Of a stretch of 64,000 nucleotides of DNA, positions 62,506 to 64,000 are shown piece by piece. Below the pieces are notes generated by a model, which ran no database searches, was not told the DNA's origin, and saw only the letters and a program-made list of their open reading frames with translations. The stretch lies in the NCBI RefSeq assembly GCF_021347895.1, contig NC_067121.1, positions 15,635,962 to 15,699,961 of the forward strand. Direction: 5' to 3'. Within the stretch, counting starts at the first letter, position 1. Every line of letters begins with the position of its first letter. This DNA comes from Acanthochromis polyacanthus (Eukaryota > Chordata > Actinopteri > Pomacentridae). The position numbers and the translations under genes were made by a program.

Positions 62506-63408
62506 GTCATGGACGAAAGTATTGGCACTTTTGGAATTTTTCCAGGAAATACACCATTTCTCCCAGAAATTGTTGCAATTACAAATGTTTTTGGCATACA
62601 CGTGTTTATTTCCTTGATGTGCACTGGAAAAATATTTTTAAAAAAGCAAAAGAAAAAAGCCAAAATTGACATAATTTTTTCACAATATTCAAAAAATGGG
62701 ACAAAATTGTTGGCACCCTTTTAAAACTGTGGGTAAACCATTTTATTTCAAGCATGTAATACTCGTTTAAACTCACCTGTGGCAAGTAACAGGTGCTGGC
62801 AACATAGAAATCACACTTGAAGCCAGTTAGAATGTATAAAATTTGACTCAGCCTTTGTGTTGTGTGCCTATGTGTGTCACACCGAGCATGAAGAAGAGAA
62901 AGAAGAACCGAGAAGTGTCTAAGGACATAAGAAGCAAAATTGTGGAAAAGATATGAACAATCTCAAGGTTACAAGACCATCTCCAGACATCTTGAAATTC
63001 CTTCGTCCACTGTGTGTAATATAATCAAGAAGTTTATAACTCATGGAACCGTGGCTAATCTCCCTGGATGGGGACGGAAGAGAACAATTGACAATAGAAT
63101 GCAATGCAAGATTGTTCGAATGGTGGATAAACATCCTCAGTCAACTTCTACACAAATTCAGAACACAAAGAGAAGAACACAGTACCTACAGTCAAACATG
63201 GTGAAGTTTCGAAGATGCTTTGGTGTCACTGGCACTGGGTGCCTTGACAGTGGCAAGGAATCATGAAATCTGAAGACTAATGTCAGAAAACTGGGTTTGC
63301 ATCAGAGGTCATGTGTGTTCCAGCAGGACAGTGGCCCAAAACATACATCAAATAGCACCAAGAAATGGTTGGAGACAAAGCGCTTTTGCCAATACTTTCG
63401 TCCATGAC
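62506..63408 (+). mobile_element. Internally deleted Tc1-like element, family E
   Basis: The ends read GTCATGGACGAAAGTATTGG in inverse orientation (62,506 and 63,408). At about 900 bp it is roughly 700 bp shorter than a complete relative. A second motif GGGACAAAATTGTTGGCACC at about 62,698 is the inner repeat. No clean TA duplication is visible on the right. Confidence 0.8.
62888..63390 (+). pseudogene. Deleted Tc1-like transposase (family E)
   Basis: Starts MKKRKKNREVSKDIRSKIVE, then a one-base insertion shifts the frame, which resumes as YEQSQGYKTISRHLEIPSST with the linker GWGRKRTID. After QIQ a large deletion removes the first catalytic region. Fragments [14 protein letters not shown] and FQQDSGPKHTSNSTKKW remain before the sequence jumps to the terminal repeat, so the third catalytic region is missing too. 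Confidence 0.8.
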
Positions 63409-64000
63409 TTTGTTTTATATGCTCAGCAAAGTTAGTAACTCTGTTTTTCCAGTGTTTCTTTAAAGCCATGCAGTTTAACAGTGCTACTGATGCAATAATA
63501 TGCATAAGAACATTTGTGAATATAGAACAGCTGTTAATGTCAGTAAATGAGTTACAAAAACCGTTTTTACAATACAGTAGAAAATAACAGCAAACAAAGG
63601 CTTTATCATACAAAGAATTATGGGATACTGTCAGGAAAATTCTTCAGTGGAGTCCTGACTTCTCCAAATAAATACTCAGAGCCGTCTCTCAAGTCAAAGT
63701 AACGTTTTACTTGCGCAAGGAATCACTTGAATAGAGCAGAGTCTAAACAAGTGACTGCAGCAATAGGTGGAAATAGCTTAGTTTTCAAGCAGGTACATAA
63801 ACAAATTACATTGGTAATATCAGTTTCTGAGCAGCCAGTTTCAACCGGATGATGAACTTGTTATATTTCATGGTCAAAGTTAGATCATGGAAATTTACTG
63901 GGTACACTGGGTTTTATGAATTCACAGTCACACAGTAGTTTGAAATCATAAAGAGCATTCAATTATAACATGATTATAATTTTATAACAGATATAAACTA
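63409..64000. other. Right edge, no gene seen
   Basis: AT-rich sequence without a supported exon, RNA gene or repeat. Confidence 0.45.

Overview
The window is vertebrate nuclear DNA, almost certainly from a teleost fish. Coding exons are short and separated by GT-AG introns. Gene content is vertebrate. About a third of the sequence is interspersed repeats typical of ray-finned fish: several Tc1-like families, hAT elements, a solo LTR, a tRNA-headed SINE-like element and LINE tails. I cannot name the species.

Three host genes could be assembled exon by exon, all on the minus strand. (1) 17,909-23,574 is a lysyl oxidase of the LOX/LOXL1/LOXL5 class: 7 coding exons, 490 aa, catalytic residues intact. 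(2) 33,789-35,900 is nmrk2, nicotinamide riboside kinase 2: 7 coding exons, 202 aa. (3) 40,921-57,257 is atcay, caytaxin: 11 coding exons, 363 aa, with a likely noncoding first exon near 60.4 kb. ATCAY and NMRK2 are also neighbours in the same order and orientation on human 19p13.3, which supports both calls. No LOX-family gene sits beside them in human, so the lysyl oxidase may be the lineage that mammals lost.

Mobile DNA, left to right: Tc1 family A copy 1 (0.8-2.5 kb); a half Tc1 of another family (4.8-5.1 kb); a 5.1-kb hAT with a perfect 8-bp target duplication that contains a second inverted-repeat element (5.2-10.3 kb); family A copy 2 inside an AT microsatellite (13.3-15.0 kb); family A copy 3 inside lysyl oxidase intron 4 (19.2-20.8 kb); Tc1 family B (25.7-27.2 kb) and family C (30.7-32.3 kb) between lysyl oxidase and nmrk2; a 9.2-kb nest in atcay intron 1 (45.9-55.1 kb); a 325-bp hairpin and a solo LTR in the same intron (55.3-56.1 kb); and a deleted Tc1 of family E at the right edge (62.5-63.4 kb).

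The atcay intron 1 nest is the most unusual part. It consists of inverted arms around a CpG-rich core. The arm-core-arm unit is present twice, and the two copies meet in an almost perfect palindrome of about 945 bp. One copy was then hit by Tc1 family A copy 4, and the other keeps the empty target site. The nest begins only 29 nt from the splice acceptor of atcay exon 2. I found no CRISPR array, operon or prokaryotic feature, and none is expected.
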